64,000 nucleotides of DNA, taken from contig NZ_CP030944.1 of NCBI RefSeq assembly GCF_013177635.1, forward strand, positions 2,456,809 through 2,520,808. The letters run 5' to 3'. The DNA comes from Arcobacter aquimarinus. Lineage in GTDB: Bacteria; Campylobacterota; Campylobacteria; Campylobacterales; Arcobacteraceae. The position numbers and the translations under genes are program-made. Under the pieces are notes generated by a model that was not told the DNA's origin, made no database searches, and saw only the letters and a program-made list of their open reading frames with translations. Of this stretch, positions 42,871 through 51,463 are shown in pieces. Position 1 is the first letter of the stretch, and each line of letters begins with the position of its first letter.

Positions 42871-43332
42871 TTAAATACCTAAACCACCTATAAACTCTTC
42901 TTTATAAATATCTTCTTTTGAAACTGGCTCTTGTGCTAAACAAGAAGCTATAGTTGTTTTATCTAAAATTTGAGCTGTCAAATTTCTTATATTTAGAAAA
43001 ACTCTTCTAAAATAACATTTGCTTTCTTGAGAGCAAGGTTCGTAACTTGAAACTGATACACAAGATATCATAGCTATCATACCTTCAAAATATCTTATTA
43101 CTTCACCTAAAGTTATTTCGTTTGAAGCTTTTGCTAAAATATATCCACCATAACGACCTGGAATACTACTAACCCAACCAGCTTTATTCATTTCAAGCAT
43201 AATATTTTCAAGAAATCTTCTTGGAACATCAGTACTTTCAGATAATTCTCTAATTGAAATAGAACTCTCTTTTTGTTGAGCTATTGCAAACAAAGCTCTT
43301 AATGCATAATCTGTTTTTTTCGATATTTTCAT
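42871..43332 (-). CDS. Rrf2-family regulator with IscR/RirA-like cysteines
   Basis: A 153-residue winged-helix regulator (ELSESTDVPRRFLENIMLEM, wing GRYGGYILAK). Cys91, Cys100 and Cys106 are spaced C-x8-C-x5-C, where IscR, NsrR and RirA place their Fe-S ligands, so it may sense Fe-S status, NO or oxygen; Cys131 is extra. It is immediately upstream of the sulfate transport operon in the same direction. Its own promoter carries a 6-9-6 palindrome whose core resembles both 42-base elements, which suggests it controls sulfate uptake and itself. It differs from the cysteine-free Rrf2 at 19.5 kb. Confidence 0.9.
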   Translation of the reverse strand: MKISKKTDYALRALFAIAQQKESSISIRELSESTDVPRRFLENIMLEMNKAGWVSSIPGRYGGYILAKASNEITLGEVIRYFEGMIAMISCVSVSSYEPCSQESKCYFRRVFLNIRNLTAQILDKTTIASCLAQEPVSKEDIYKEEFIGGLGI

Positions 43333-43334
43333 TT

Positions 43335-43385
43335 ATCACCTACTAAATTGGTGATAATTATAATCTTTTATTTTAAACTTGTCAA
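43335..43385 (-). promoter_or_regulatory. Promoter and palindromic operator of the second rrf2 gene
   Basis: On the minus strand TTGACA (43380-43385) and TATAAT (43357-43362) are 17 bases apart. A perfect inverted repeat ATCACC (43335-43340) / GGTGAT (43350-43355) with a 9-base centre AATTTAGTA lies just downstream of the -10 box, positioned for autorepression. Confidence 0.75.
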
Positions 43386-43399
43386 TAGCTATTTTATAA

Positions 43400-43430
43400 A
43401 AATTACAAAATTAGCTAGTTTTCTAGCCAA
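43400..43430 (-). terminator. Terminator of the ATP-grasp/M14 operon
   Basis: TTAGCTAG (43411-43418) and CTAGCCAA (43423-43430) form an 8-bp stem with one G-U pair, overlapping the stop; on the minus strand a T-rich tail follows. Confidence 0.65.
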
Positions 43431-44355
43431 TTTTTGCAATCCTAAAAGCCACTGCATGTTCAAAAATCAGTGAATTACTATAAAAACAAGTAACCATTCC
43501 ATTACAAGGTGCTAAAAATTGATGTATTACATTTCCCTCTAAAGAATGTACTATTTCACCAATTACTTGGTCTTTTGATACATAATTCCCAGGTAATTCT
43601 TTTGAGATAAAAATTCCACTTTTAGCAGATTTTACAACACTTATTGTATTTCTATCCATAACTGTTGATTCATATCCATTAAAAATATGATAATTTAAGA
43701 TTTTACTTTTATCCATAAATCTAATAATTGCTTGATTTATTTGACTTGCAACTTTTTTATCTACTTGATTATCACTAGGACACATAATAGAAAAAGCTTT
43801 AGTTCCCCAAAGTTGCCAGTTATATTGTAAAGTTACAGTATCTATTGATTTCATTGTTCTATGATGAATTAGTTTAAAACCAAACTTCTTTGCTGCAAGT
43901 AAATCTTCATATCCACTTTTATAAAGTTTTATATAAGGCAAACAAGTTGCTGGATCAGGACGTCTTTCAAGTATAACTCCATAATCATAACCATTTAAAG
44001 CATCAAACACTTTTTTTGCAATTCTTTGTGTTGTTTCACCTAATTCATAACCAGGGAACATCATATTGATATCTGTATTATCCAAAGGCCAAAATCTTTT
44101 TGATATATTTAAAGCATAGTGATTTATAGAAGGAATAATTAAAACATCACCTTTTAATTTCTCTTTTTCAAGTTTATTCTTAAAAAAATCAACTAAAGTT
44201 GAAGCACAATATAAAGGCAATATAGACTCACCTTCCATCGCTCCAACAATTGCAATTTTAGGAGCATTTGGATTTGTTCCTTTAAATAAATACCCTTCAA
44301 CAACTAAAGGATCACGACTTAAAGACTCTATTCTTAAAATTTCAATTTTTTCCAC
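43423..44355 (-). CDS. Succinylglutamate desuccinylase/aspartoacylase-family M14-like hydrolase (second copy)
   Basis: About 310 residues of the AstE/AspA zinc-hydrolase family. Expected zinc residues are partly changed: the usual G-x-H-G-D-E is VGAMEGES, with Met in place of His, although PGYELGETTQRIAKK, and a C-terminal beta domain (VIGEIVHSLEGNVIHQFLAPCNGMV) are kept. It may therefore be a non-catalytic or altered paralogue of the preceding gene. GTG 44355, with GGAG 6 bases upstream, is preferred over a TTG at 44379. Last gene of the operon, with a terminator on its stop. Confidence 0.82.
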   Translation of the reverse strand: MEKIEILRIESLSRDPLVVEGYLFKGTNPNAPKIAIVGAMEGESILPLYCASTLVDFFKNKLEKEKLKGDVLIIPSINHYALNISKRFWPLDNTDINMMFPGYELGETTQRIAKKVFDALNGYDYGVILERRPDPATCLPYIKLYKSGYEDLLAAKKFGFKLIHHRTMKSIDTVTLQYNWQLWGTKAFSIMCPSDNQVDKKVASQINQAIIRFMDKSKILNYHIFNGYESTVMDRNTISVVKSAKSGIFISKELPGNYVSKDQVIGEIVHSLEGNVIHQFLAPCNGMVTCFYSNSLIFEHAVAFRIAKIG

Positions 44356-45295
44356 TTTTTTCTCCAAAAATTCTAGCAATCAAAGAACCTTCATAAACAA
44401 CTGGATACTCTCTTAAAGTAAAAAGTATTCCATCATTTGGTGCTTTTAAAGTTGAATAAATTGTCCCTGTTAAAGGATCTACAATATCACCTATTTTATC
44501 ACCCTCTTTTATAATAGCACAATGATCAAGAGCAGGTACAAAAAGACCACTTTTAGGAGCATTTAAATAAAAAACATCACCTATTTCTGAACTAAATGGT
44601 GTTCTTACTGTAAACTCTTCTTCACATTCGATAATGCCTTCTTTTTTCATCAAATTTAAAATACCAATTAAAAGCTGATTCCCATACTCTTTTGTAAGTC
44701 TCATTCCTACACCCATTTCAACTACTAAAGTTTTTGTACCCATCGAATTCATAGTATGTGAAAAAGTCGCCTCTAAAACAGTAACTGCATCATGTATCCA
44801 AATAAAATCACAGTTCAACTCTTTTGCAAGAGCTAAGGTTGATTTTGAATACTCTTTATTTATTCTGATTTGTGGAATTTCCCGTAAAAAAATATTACTT
44901 GAGTGAATATCAATTGCAATATCACTACCTTTTACATCATTAGCTAAAGCATATACAACTTGACCTGGCAAAAATTCATTTGCACTTCCAGGAAAAGTTC
45001 TATTTAAATCAACTTCATATAAAGGGAACCCTCTTGTAATTGTATCAACTCCCAAAGAGTTAACAGCAGGATAAATATCAACTATACCTTTTAACTTATC
45101 ATTATTTTTATTTAACCAATCAGCTAACAAATAAATAACTAATTGCCCTTCCAACTCATCTCCATGGATTCCACTTACAATAGAGATTCTTTTCATTTTT
45201 TTATTATCTACACTTTTTGGTTCAAATCTTGTTCTTTTTACAGATAATTTCTCTCCAACTGGTAGATTTGATGTGAAAATTTCACTTGTTTTCAT
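44342..45295 (-). CDS. Succinylglutamate desuccinylase/aspartoacylase-family M14-like zinc hydrolase (first copy)
   Basis: A 317-residue amidohydrolase. The zinc motif GIHGDELEG (about 42-50), the DLNRTFPGS substrate loop, DIHSS and a C-terminal HHH-like beta domain are all present, so it is probably active on an N-acyl or gamma-linked amino acid. The ATG overlaps the Alpha-E stop as ATGA. In an operon with an ATP-dependent ligase it could cleave the product or precursor of that ligase. Substrate unknown. Confidence 0.87.
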   Translation of the reverse strand: MKTSEIFTSNLPVGEKLSVKRTRFEPKSVDNKKMKRISIVSGIHGDELEGQLVIYLLADWLNKNNDKLKGIVDIYPAVNSLGVDTITRGFPLYEVDLNRTFPGSANEFLPGQVVYALANDVKGSDIAIDIHSSNIFLREIPQIRINKEYSKSTLALAKELNCDFIWIHDAVTVLEATFSHTMNSMGTKTLVVEMGVGMRLTKEYGNQLLIGILNLMKKEGIIECEEEFTVRTPFSSEIGDVFYLNAPKSGLFVPALDHCAIIKEGDKIGDIVDPLTGTIYSTLKAPNDGILFTLREYPVVYEGSLIARIFGEKSGKN

Positions 45296-45960
45296 TGTTC
45301 CTCAACTATAATTTTTTTTATTTTTCCATTTATTGAACTTATAATAACTTCATAAGAATCTGTTTGATTATGTGGTTTAAACTCCGAATTAGGTGCTAAT
45401 CTTGTAACTATTTTATCAATTTCATCCATAATAACTAAAGATAACTCCTTATCTTTTTGTACTCTTACATGAAAATCTACTTTTTCTACAAGTTTTCCTA
45501 ACCTTAAAAAATAATCACTTGTATTTCTTTTTTGACGTCTTGTTAATTCTCCCCAAATTTCACTAATCAACGAAAGTACATAATCAATGAATCTGCAATC
45601 TATAGAAAAACTTGAATGACTTGAATGTTTCAATAAGTCAGCCAACTCTATAACAGATCCAAAAGCTTCTGTATCTAGATTTGATCTACATATTATTGCA
45701 TTCTCTTTTGCATAAGAGATTAGTTGATATAAATTTGAAGAGTGATTACCAAAAACTGCTGCATTTAAGAAATCTTTCGCATTTTCATACTCTATTTCTA
45801 TTCCTAATTTTTTATAAAATTCTTTTCCTGAATTTTTATCAATATCAATTATTCTATCAAAATGATATACAACCTCAATCAAAGTAGATTCAACTCTTTC
45901 TAAATATCTTCCAAACCAATAAAGATTATTTGCCACATTTGCTGTTAATAATTGCTCCAT
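45292..45960 (-). CDS. Alpha-E domain protein
   Basis: A 222-residue all-helical protein with the Alpha-E signature NLYWFGRYLERVESTL at about 11-26 and LRLGKLVEKVDFHVRV near 160-175. Alpha-E domains always occur with circularly permuted ATP-grasp domains and may carry or present a substrate; their biochemical activity is not known. The ATG at 45958-45960 has GGAGG upstream and overlaps nothing but the last bases of the previous gene; a longer reading frame upstream is inside the ATP-grasp gene. Confidence 0.87.
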   Translation of the reverse strand: MEQLLTANVANNLYWFGRYLERVESTLIEVVYHFDRIIDIDKNSGKEFYKKLGIEIEYENAKDFLNAAVFGNHSSNLYQLISYAKENAIICRSNLDTEAFGSVIELADLLKHSSHSSFSIDCRFIDYVLSLISEIWGELTRRQKRNTSDYFLRLGKLVEKVDFHVRVQKDKELSLVIMDEIDKIVTRLAPNSEFKPHNQTDSYEVIISSINGKIKKIIVEEQ

Positions 45961-45961
45961 A

Positions 45962-47326
45962 TTAAGCCTCCACAACCCAAGTATCTTTAAAACCACCACC
46001 TTGTGATGAATTTACCAAGTAATTTCCTGCTTCCATTGCATATCTAGTCAAACCACATTGCCAAACTTTTGGTTCATCACTCATTACAACATAGGCTCTA
46101 AAATCTGCTTTTCTTGGAACTACTTCATCATTTATAAAACACTCTTCATCATAAAATTCTATTAACTCTTGAGCTATAAATCTTCTTGGATTTGCACTTA
46201 TAATAGTTTTTAAATCTTCTATTTGTATTTTTGACATATTATGTCCAAACATTACGCCATATCCACCAGCTTCTGCCACATCTTTTATTACTAATTTATC
46301 CATATTTTCAAATATATATTTTTTATCTTCTTCAAAATATGGTAAATAAGTAGGAGCATTATGTAAAATAGGCTCTTCACCTAAATAATATTTAATCATT
46401 TTTGGAACAAAATAGTAAATTCCTTTATCATCTGCTATTCCATTTCCAGGAGCATTCATAATAGCTACATTACCCGATAAATATGCTTCCATAATTCCAG
46501 AAACACCTATTAAACTCTCTTCATTAAAGAATCTTGGGTCTAAGAATTCATCATCAAGTCTTCTATAAACAGCCCCTACTTTGATTAATTTCCCATCATA
46601 ATTTTTGAAATATAAAACCTTATCTTTTACAATTAATTCTTCATTTCTAACAAGTTGAGCGCCTATTTTTTTTGCTAAATATGCATGTTCATAATAAGCT
46701 GAGTTAAATCTTCCAGGAGTTAAAACAACATTTATTCCTCCACAACTTACATAATTCATTGCTTCTTCTAAAATAGAAGGATAAGCTTTTATAGGTTTTA
46801 TCTTTATTTTCTCAAAAAATTCTGGATAGATTTTTCTATAAGTATCTCTTATTGATAAAGGATAACTAGCACCACTTGGAACTCTCAAATTATCTTCCAA
46901 AATAACCCAATCATCAGTTTTAGTATCTTTTACTAAATCAATTCCGTTTATATGAGTTCTAATTTTTTTATTTGGAGAAAAACCTTCTAACTCTTTTAAA
47001 TAACCCTTTGCTTGATATACAAACTCTTGTGGAATTATTCCATCTTTTATAATCTTTTTATCTGTATATAAATCTTCCAAAAAAAGATTTAGTGCTTTTA
47101 TTCTTTGAGATAAACCTCTATCCATTTTATCAAACTCTTTTGAATCAATAATTCTAGGAATAACATCAAAAGGAAGAGACCTTTCTATAAAATTTCCATC
47201 TTTATATAGATTAAAATTTACAGCAAACTTATCCATATACTTTTGAAATTCGTCAATCTTTAGTCTATCTTGCTTGGAAAATATTTCCCAAAACAATTCT
47301 GTATTCGTATTTTTAACATCTAACAA
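45962..47326 (-). CDS. Circularly permuted ATP-grasp ligase
   Basis: A 454-residue stand-alone version of the ATP-grasp domain fused to Alpha-E in the 34.2-kb gene. Motifs: LEDNLRVPSGASYPLSIRD, LTPGRFNSAYYEHAYLAK, VYRRLDDEFLDPR, NAPGNGIADDKGIYYFVPK and the C-terminal SSQGGGFKDTWVV. The start is TTG 47324-47326 behind a perfect AGGAGG site. It leads the operon ATP-grasp, Alpha-E, two M14 hydrolases. Predicted to form an amide bond using ATP; substrate unknown. Confidence 0.9.
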   Translation of the reverse strand: MLDVKNTNTELFWEIFSKQDRLKIDEFQKYMDKFAVNFNLYKDGNFIERSLPFDVIPRIIDSKEFDKMDRGLSQRIKALNLFLEDLYTDKKIIKDGIIPQEFVYQAKGYLKELEGFSPNKKIRTHINGIDLVKDTKTDDWVILEDNLRVPSGASYPLSIRDTYRKIYPEFFEKIKIKPIKAYPSILEEAMNYVSCGGINVVLTPGRFNSAYYEHAYLAKKIGAQLVRNEELIVKDKVLYFKNYDGKLIKVGAVYRRLDDEFLDPRFFNEESLIGVSGIMEAYLSGNVAIMNAPGNGIADDKGIYYFVPKMIKYYLGEEPILHNAPTYLPYFEEDKKYIFENMDKLVIKDVAEAGGYGVMFGHNMSKIQIEDLKTIISANPRRFIAQELIEFYDEECFINDEVVPRKADFRAYVVMSDEPKVWQCGLTRYAMEAGNYLVNSSQGGGFKDTWVVEA

Positions 47327-47530
47327 TTCACACCTCCTAAACTAATAAATTCTAATACGATTAAAATAAAAAAAGACTAAATATTATTTATAGTTTCAAT
47401 TTTAGCTGTTTAATTTATATACATTATTTTCTCTAAGAAAAGTGACAATAACATAGCAATTTGATATATTTACTAATAATTTTTATAGAAAATAAATTAT
47501 TTTAAAAAAATAAAGAAATTTATTTAGAAG

Positions 47531-47556
47531 AACTTGAAGCTTTTTAGCTTCAAGTT
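47531..47556. terminator. Terminator of typA
   Basis: Perfect 11-bp inverted repeat AACTTGAAGCT (47531-47541) and AGCTTCAAGTT (47546-47556), loop TTTT, lying 27 bases behind the typA stop. The rest of the 256-base gap to the ATP-grasp start shows only A/T-rich sequence and no convincing ORF. Confidence 0.65.
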
Positions 47557-47582
47557 ATTTTGGAAGTGATTAAAAAGTGCTA

Positions 47583-49397
47583 TTAAGCAAACTTCTCTTT
47601 TTTTGCAGTTCTTTTTCTAACTGTAGGATCTAACTCTTTTTTTCTTACTCTAATAGAAAGAGGTGTAATCTCAACTAACTCATCATCTTCAATCCACTCT
47701 AGTGCATTTTCTAAAGACATTTGTCTTGGTGGAACTAATTTAATAGCTTCATCAGCACCACTTGATCTTACATTTGATTGAGCTTTTCCTTTGATAGGAT
47801 TAACATCTAAATCATTATCTTTTGCATGTTGACCAATAACCATACCAATATATACTTTATCTTGAGGTTTAATAAACATAATACCTCTGTCTTGTAAGTT
47901 AAAGATTGAATAACCTAAAGCTTCTCCATTTTCCATAGAAACTAAAGCACCATTTTTTCTAGACTCAACTGTTCCTGAATATGGTCTAAACTCTAAGAAT
48001 GAGTGATTCATAACACCCTCACCTTTTGTTTCTGTTAAGAACTCTGTTCTAATACCAATTAATCCACGTGCAGGAATTTCAAACTCTAACCTTGTATAAC
48101 CTTCACCCATTGGTACCATGTTTGTCATAGTAGCTTTTCTTTTTCCAAGTTTTTCGATAATTGCACCTGTAAATTCATCTGGTAAATCGATTACTAAATG
48201 CTCAAATGGCTCCATTTTTACACCATTTTCTTCTCTAATAATAACCTCAGGTCTTCCAATAGAGAACTCAAAACCTTCTCTTCTCATATTTTCAGCCAAA
48301 ATAGTAATTTGAAGTTCACCTCTTCCATTTACTTTAAATTTACCTTCACCAATTTGCTCATAACTCATAGCAATATTTGTATTCATTTCAGAAGCTAATC
48401 TTTCGTTGATTTTATTTGAAGTAACATATTTACCTTCAGTTCCTGCTAATGGAGAATCATTTACAGCAAATGTAACAGAAAGTGTTGGTTCTTCAATATG
48501 CATTGGATCAAGTGGCATTGGATTATTTGGATCACATAAAGAATCTCCAACATCAATAGTTTCAAAACCAGCAACAGCTACGATATCACCAGTTCCTGCT
48601 TGTTTAATATCAAATCTATCCATACCTTTAAATCCGATAAGTTTAGTAACTCTTCCTTTGATTTTTTCACCATCAGCTTTACATAAAACTACAGTTTCTC
48701 CCATAGAAATTGTACCATTGAAGATTCTTGCAATTCCAATTTTTCCAATAAAATTGTCATAATCAAGAGTAAATACTTGAAGTTGTAAACCATTTGCATC
48801 ATCACCTTTTGGTTTTGGAACTTCTTTTAAAATAGTTTCATATAATGGCGTTAAATCTTTATTTTCATCTTCTAAAGCTAATTTCGCATATCCATCTCTT
48901 GCTGCTGCATAAACAACTGGGAATTCTAATTGCTCTTCTGTTGCATCCATATTTGCAAAAAGGTCAAATACCTCATCAATAACTCTATCTGGCTCTCCAC
49001 CTGGTTTATCAATTTTATTGATAACAACGATTGGTCTATGTCCTAAAGATAAAGCTTTTTTTACAACAAATTTTGTTTGAGGCATAACTCCCTCTTGTGC
49101 ATCAACAAGAAGTAAAACAGAATCAACCATTTTTAAAACCCTCTCAACTTCTCCACCAAAATCGGCGTGTCCTGGAGTGTCAATAATGTTAATTCTAACA
49201 CCTTCATAATCAATTGCTGTGTTTTTAGAAAGAATAGTAATTCCTCTCTCTTTTTCTATAGCATTGCTATCCATAACTCTTTCATCTACATTTTGGTGTG
49301 CTGAAAATGTACCACTTTGTTTTAAAAGTTGGTCTACAAGTGTTGTTTTACCGTGGTCAACGTGCGCTATTACTGCGATATTTCTAATGTCTCTCAT
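47583..49397 (-). CDS. typA: Ribosome-associated GTPase TypA/BipA
   Basis: A 604-residue translational GTPase. G1 is AHVDHGKTT (about 11-19), G2 GIT, G3 DTPGHADF and G4 NKID, followed by the beta-barrel and EF-G-like domains and the BipA C-terminal domain ending KKEKFA. It binds the ribosome and supports growth at low temperature and under stress and 50S assembly. Normal length, single gene. Confidence 0.97.
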   Translation of the reverse strand: MRDIRNIAVIAHVDHGKTTLVDQLLKQSGTFSAHQNVDERVMDSNAIEKERGITILSKNTAIDYEGVRINIIDTPGHADFGGEVERVLKMVDSVLLLVDAQEGVMPQTKFVVKKALSLGHRPIVVINKIDKPGGEPDRVIDEVFDLFANMDATEEQLEFPVVYAAARDGYAKLALEDENKDLTPLYETILKEVPKPKGDDANGLQLQVFTLDYDNFIGKIGIARIFNGTISMGETVVLCKADGEKIKGRVTKLIGFKGMDRFDIKQAGTGDIVAVAGFETIDVGDSLCDPNNPMPLDPMHIEEPTLSVTFAVNDSPLAGTEGKYVTSNKINERLASEMNTNIAMSYEQIGEGKFKVNGRGELQITILAENMRREGFEFSIGRPEVIIREENGVKMEPFEHLVIDLPDEFTGAIIEKLGKRKATMTNMVPMGEGYTRLEFEIPARGLIGIRTEFLTETKGEGVMNHSFLEFRPYSGTVESRKNGALVSMENGEALGYSIFNLQDRGIMFIKPQDKVYIGMVIGQHAKDNDLDVNPIKGKAQSNVRSSGADEAIKLVPPRQMSLENALEWIEDDELVEITPLSIRVRKKELDPTVRKRTAKKEKFA

Positions 49398-49462
49398 TGA
49401 TTCTCTTTTTATAAATTTTCGCGATTATACTAAAAAAAAGCTTAATTTTTTTATATATTAAG

Positions 49463-49481
49463 TGTAAAGAAAATGTAAAGA
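49463..49481. promoter_or_regulatory. Direct-repeat regulator site, copy 1 (before the envelope operon)
   Basis: TGTAAAGA (49463-49470) and TGTAAAGA (49474-49481) repeat at 11-bp phasing. The same arrangement recurs at 54092. A candidate promoter follows: TTTACA (49498-49503) and TATTAT (49521-49526), spacing 17. OmpR-family response regulators bind such helical-phase direct repeats. Confidence 0.6.
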
Positions 49482-49548
49482 TTCAAAACAATCTCTTTTT
49501 ACAATTGTCAATTAAGATTCTATTATCAAAATATATAAAGGATGTTTT

Positions 49549-51453
49549 TTGTTCTTAATTCGTGAATTAATAAAATCTTATTTACTCTTAGTATCCATAC
49601 TTTTTATTGGTAGATTATTTTTATATCTATTTTTTTTCGACCGTTTTTTAGATATAAATTTAACAGAATCTCTACTTAGCTTTTTTTATGGAATAAGAAT
49701 GGACTCTATATTAATAGGAATTATTCTAACTCCTATAATAATATCTATAACTTTAATACCTAAATATTTTAAAAAAACTATTTCAAAAATTTTATATTTT
49801 TATCTATTTTTTTGGATGATATTTTTAATATTTATTGAAAATGCAACTTTTCCTTTTTTTCTTCAATATGATGTTAGACCAAATTATCTATTTTTGGAGT
49901 ATCTTGAATATCCTCATGAAATAGCTTCTTTACTATTTAAAGATTATAAATTAGAACTTTTAATTTCATTTATAATGATGATTTTAGCTTCTATAGTTTT
50001 TTTAAAAAAAGATTTCATTAATTTTGAAAATTCTTTTAAAACCTCTTATTTAAAAAGATTAATACTATTTATACCTTTAGTTTTAATAGCTTTTTTAATG
50101 ATTCGCTCTTCTATAGGACATCGACCTGCAAATATTTCTGATGCACTTTATAGTTCTAACAGAGTTTTAAATGAAATAACAAAAAACTCTCTTTATAATG
50201 TCGGTTATGCCTTTTATAGTTACAAAAAAAATGAAAAAAATCTTGCTGATAAATATGGAAAAGTTTCTATTTTGGAAGCTTATAACTTAGTTTCAAATAC
50301 TCTTAATATAGATTTTAATGATGCATCTAAACCTTTTAATAGGTTAGAAAAAACTCATTTTAAAACAGATAAACCAAAAAATTTAGTAATTTTTGTTCAA
50401 GAAAGTATGGGTGCACAATTTACTTCTTTTGCAGGTGAAGAAAAAGATTTAACTCCAAATTTAAATAATTTAGCAAATAAAAATTTAGCTTTTACAAATC
50501 TTTATGCAAATGGAACAAGAAGTGTGAGAGGATTAGAAGCTTTAACTTCTGGTTATTTACCTATTATTGGAGATAGTGTTATTAAAAGAAATAAATCTCA
50601 AAGTGATTTTCTTACTATTGCAAAACTATTAAAACCTTTTGGTTACAAATCTAGTTTTATTTATGGAGGAGAAGGAAGATTTGACAATATGAGAAATTGG
50701 TATTTAGGAAATGGTTTTGATGAAGTAATTGAACAAAAAGATTTTAAAAATCCACTTTTTACAAGTACTTGGGGAGTTAGTGATGAGGATTTAGTTATAA
50801 AAGCAAATGAAAAATTTAAAGAATACAATAAAAATAAAGAACCTTTTGTAACAGTAATGTTTTCACAATCAAATCATGCTCCATTTGAATTACCTGATAA
50901 TAAAATAGAATTTATAGAAAATCTTCCAAAAAATGATGTAAAAAATGCAATAAAATATGCTGATTTTGCAATAGGAAAATTCTTTGAACTTGCACAAAAA
51001 GAAGAATATTATAAAGATACAGTTTTTGTTGTAGTTGCTGATCATAATGTAAGAACTTATGGAGATGAAACTATTCCTATTTCAACTTTTAAAATACCTG
51101 CAGTGATAATAGCTTCAAATATCAAACAACAGTTTTATAACAACTTATCTTCTCAACCTGATGTTTTAGCAACTGCTCTTGATTTAATAGGTTTAGATTT
51201 ACAATACCCAATCTTAGGTAATTCAATTTTTAATGATAAAAAGAATAATATTAATTTTATGCTTTTTAATGATACTTATGCTTTTAGAAAAGATAATGAA
51301 GTGGCTGTTTTAATTCCAAATAAAGAGGCTAAAACGTTTTATTATAAAGATTCAAAATTACAAGAAAAAGAACATAATAAAAATTTAGAAAATACAGCAC
51401 TTGCACTAATTCATGTTCTAAGTGATATGTATGAAAAAAAACTTTACAGATAA
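49549..51453 (+). CDS. LtaS-like alkaline-phosphatase-superfamily membrane transferase
   Basis: A 634-residue inner-membrane protein. About five N-terminal hydrophobic segments (1-200) are followed by a periplasmic sulfatase-type domain. The metal-site ESM (VQESMGAQF), catalytic Thr in YANGTRSVRG, YGGEGRFDN, VMFSQSNHAPF and ADHNVR are in the order typical of LtaS/OpgB phosphoglycerol or phosphoethanolamine transferases. The start is TTG 49549 with AAAGGAT 6 bases upstream; the ATG inside that site is out of frame. First gene of the envelope-modification operon. Donor and acceptor are not known. Confidence 0.88.
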   Translation: MFLIRELIKSYLLLVSILFIGRLFLYLFFFDRFLDINLTESLLSFFYGIRMDSILIGIILTPIIISITLIPKYFKKTISKILYFYLFFWMIFLIFIENATFPFFLQYDVRPNYLFLEYLEYPHEIASLLFKDYKLELLISFIMMILASIVFLKKDFINFENSFKTSYLKRLILFIPLVLIAFLMIRSSIGHRPANISDALYSSNRVLNEITKNSLYNVGYAFYSYKKNEKNLADKYGKVSILEAYNLVSNTLNIDFNDASKPFNRLEKTHFKTDKPKNLVIFVQESMGAQFTSFAGEEKDLTPNLNNLANKNLAFTNLYANGTRSVRGLEALTSGYLPIIGDSVIKRNKSQSDFLTIAKLLKPFGYKSSFIYGGEGRFDNMRNWYLGNGFDEVIEQKDFKNPLFTSTWGVSDEDLVIKANEKFKEYNKNKEPFVTVMFSQSNHAPFELPDNKIEFIENLPKNDVKNAIKYADFAIGKFFELAQKEEYYKDTVFVVVADHNVRTYGDETIPISTFKIPAVIIASNIKQQFYNNLSSQPDVLATALDLIGLDLQYPILGNSIFNDKKNNINFMLFNDTYAFRKDNEVAVLIPNKEAKTFYYKDSKLQEKEHNKNLENTALALIHVLSDMYEKKLYR

Positions 51454-51463
51454 AGGATTTACT

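Noticed and set aside
48118..48762. Long open frames antisense to typA (and similar ones antisense to cysA, the TPP enzyme and the chemoreceptor)
   Set aside because: They lie fully inside well-identified genes, have no ribosome site or recognisable product, and arise from the codon bias of an A/T-rich gene read on the other strand.
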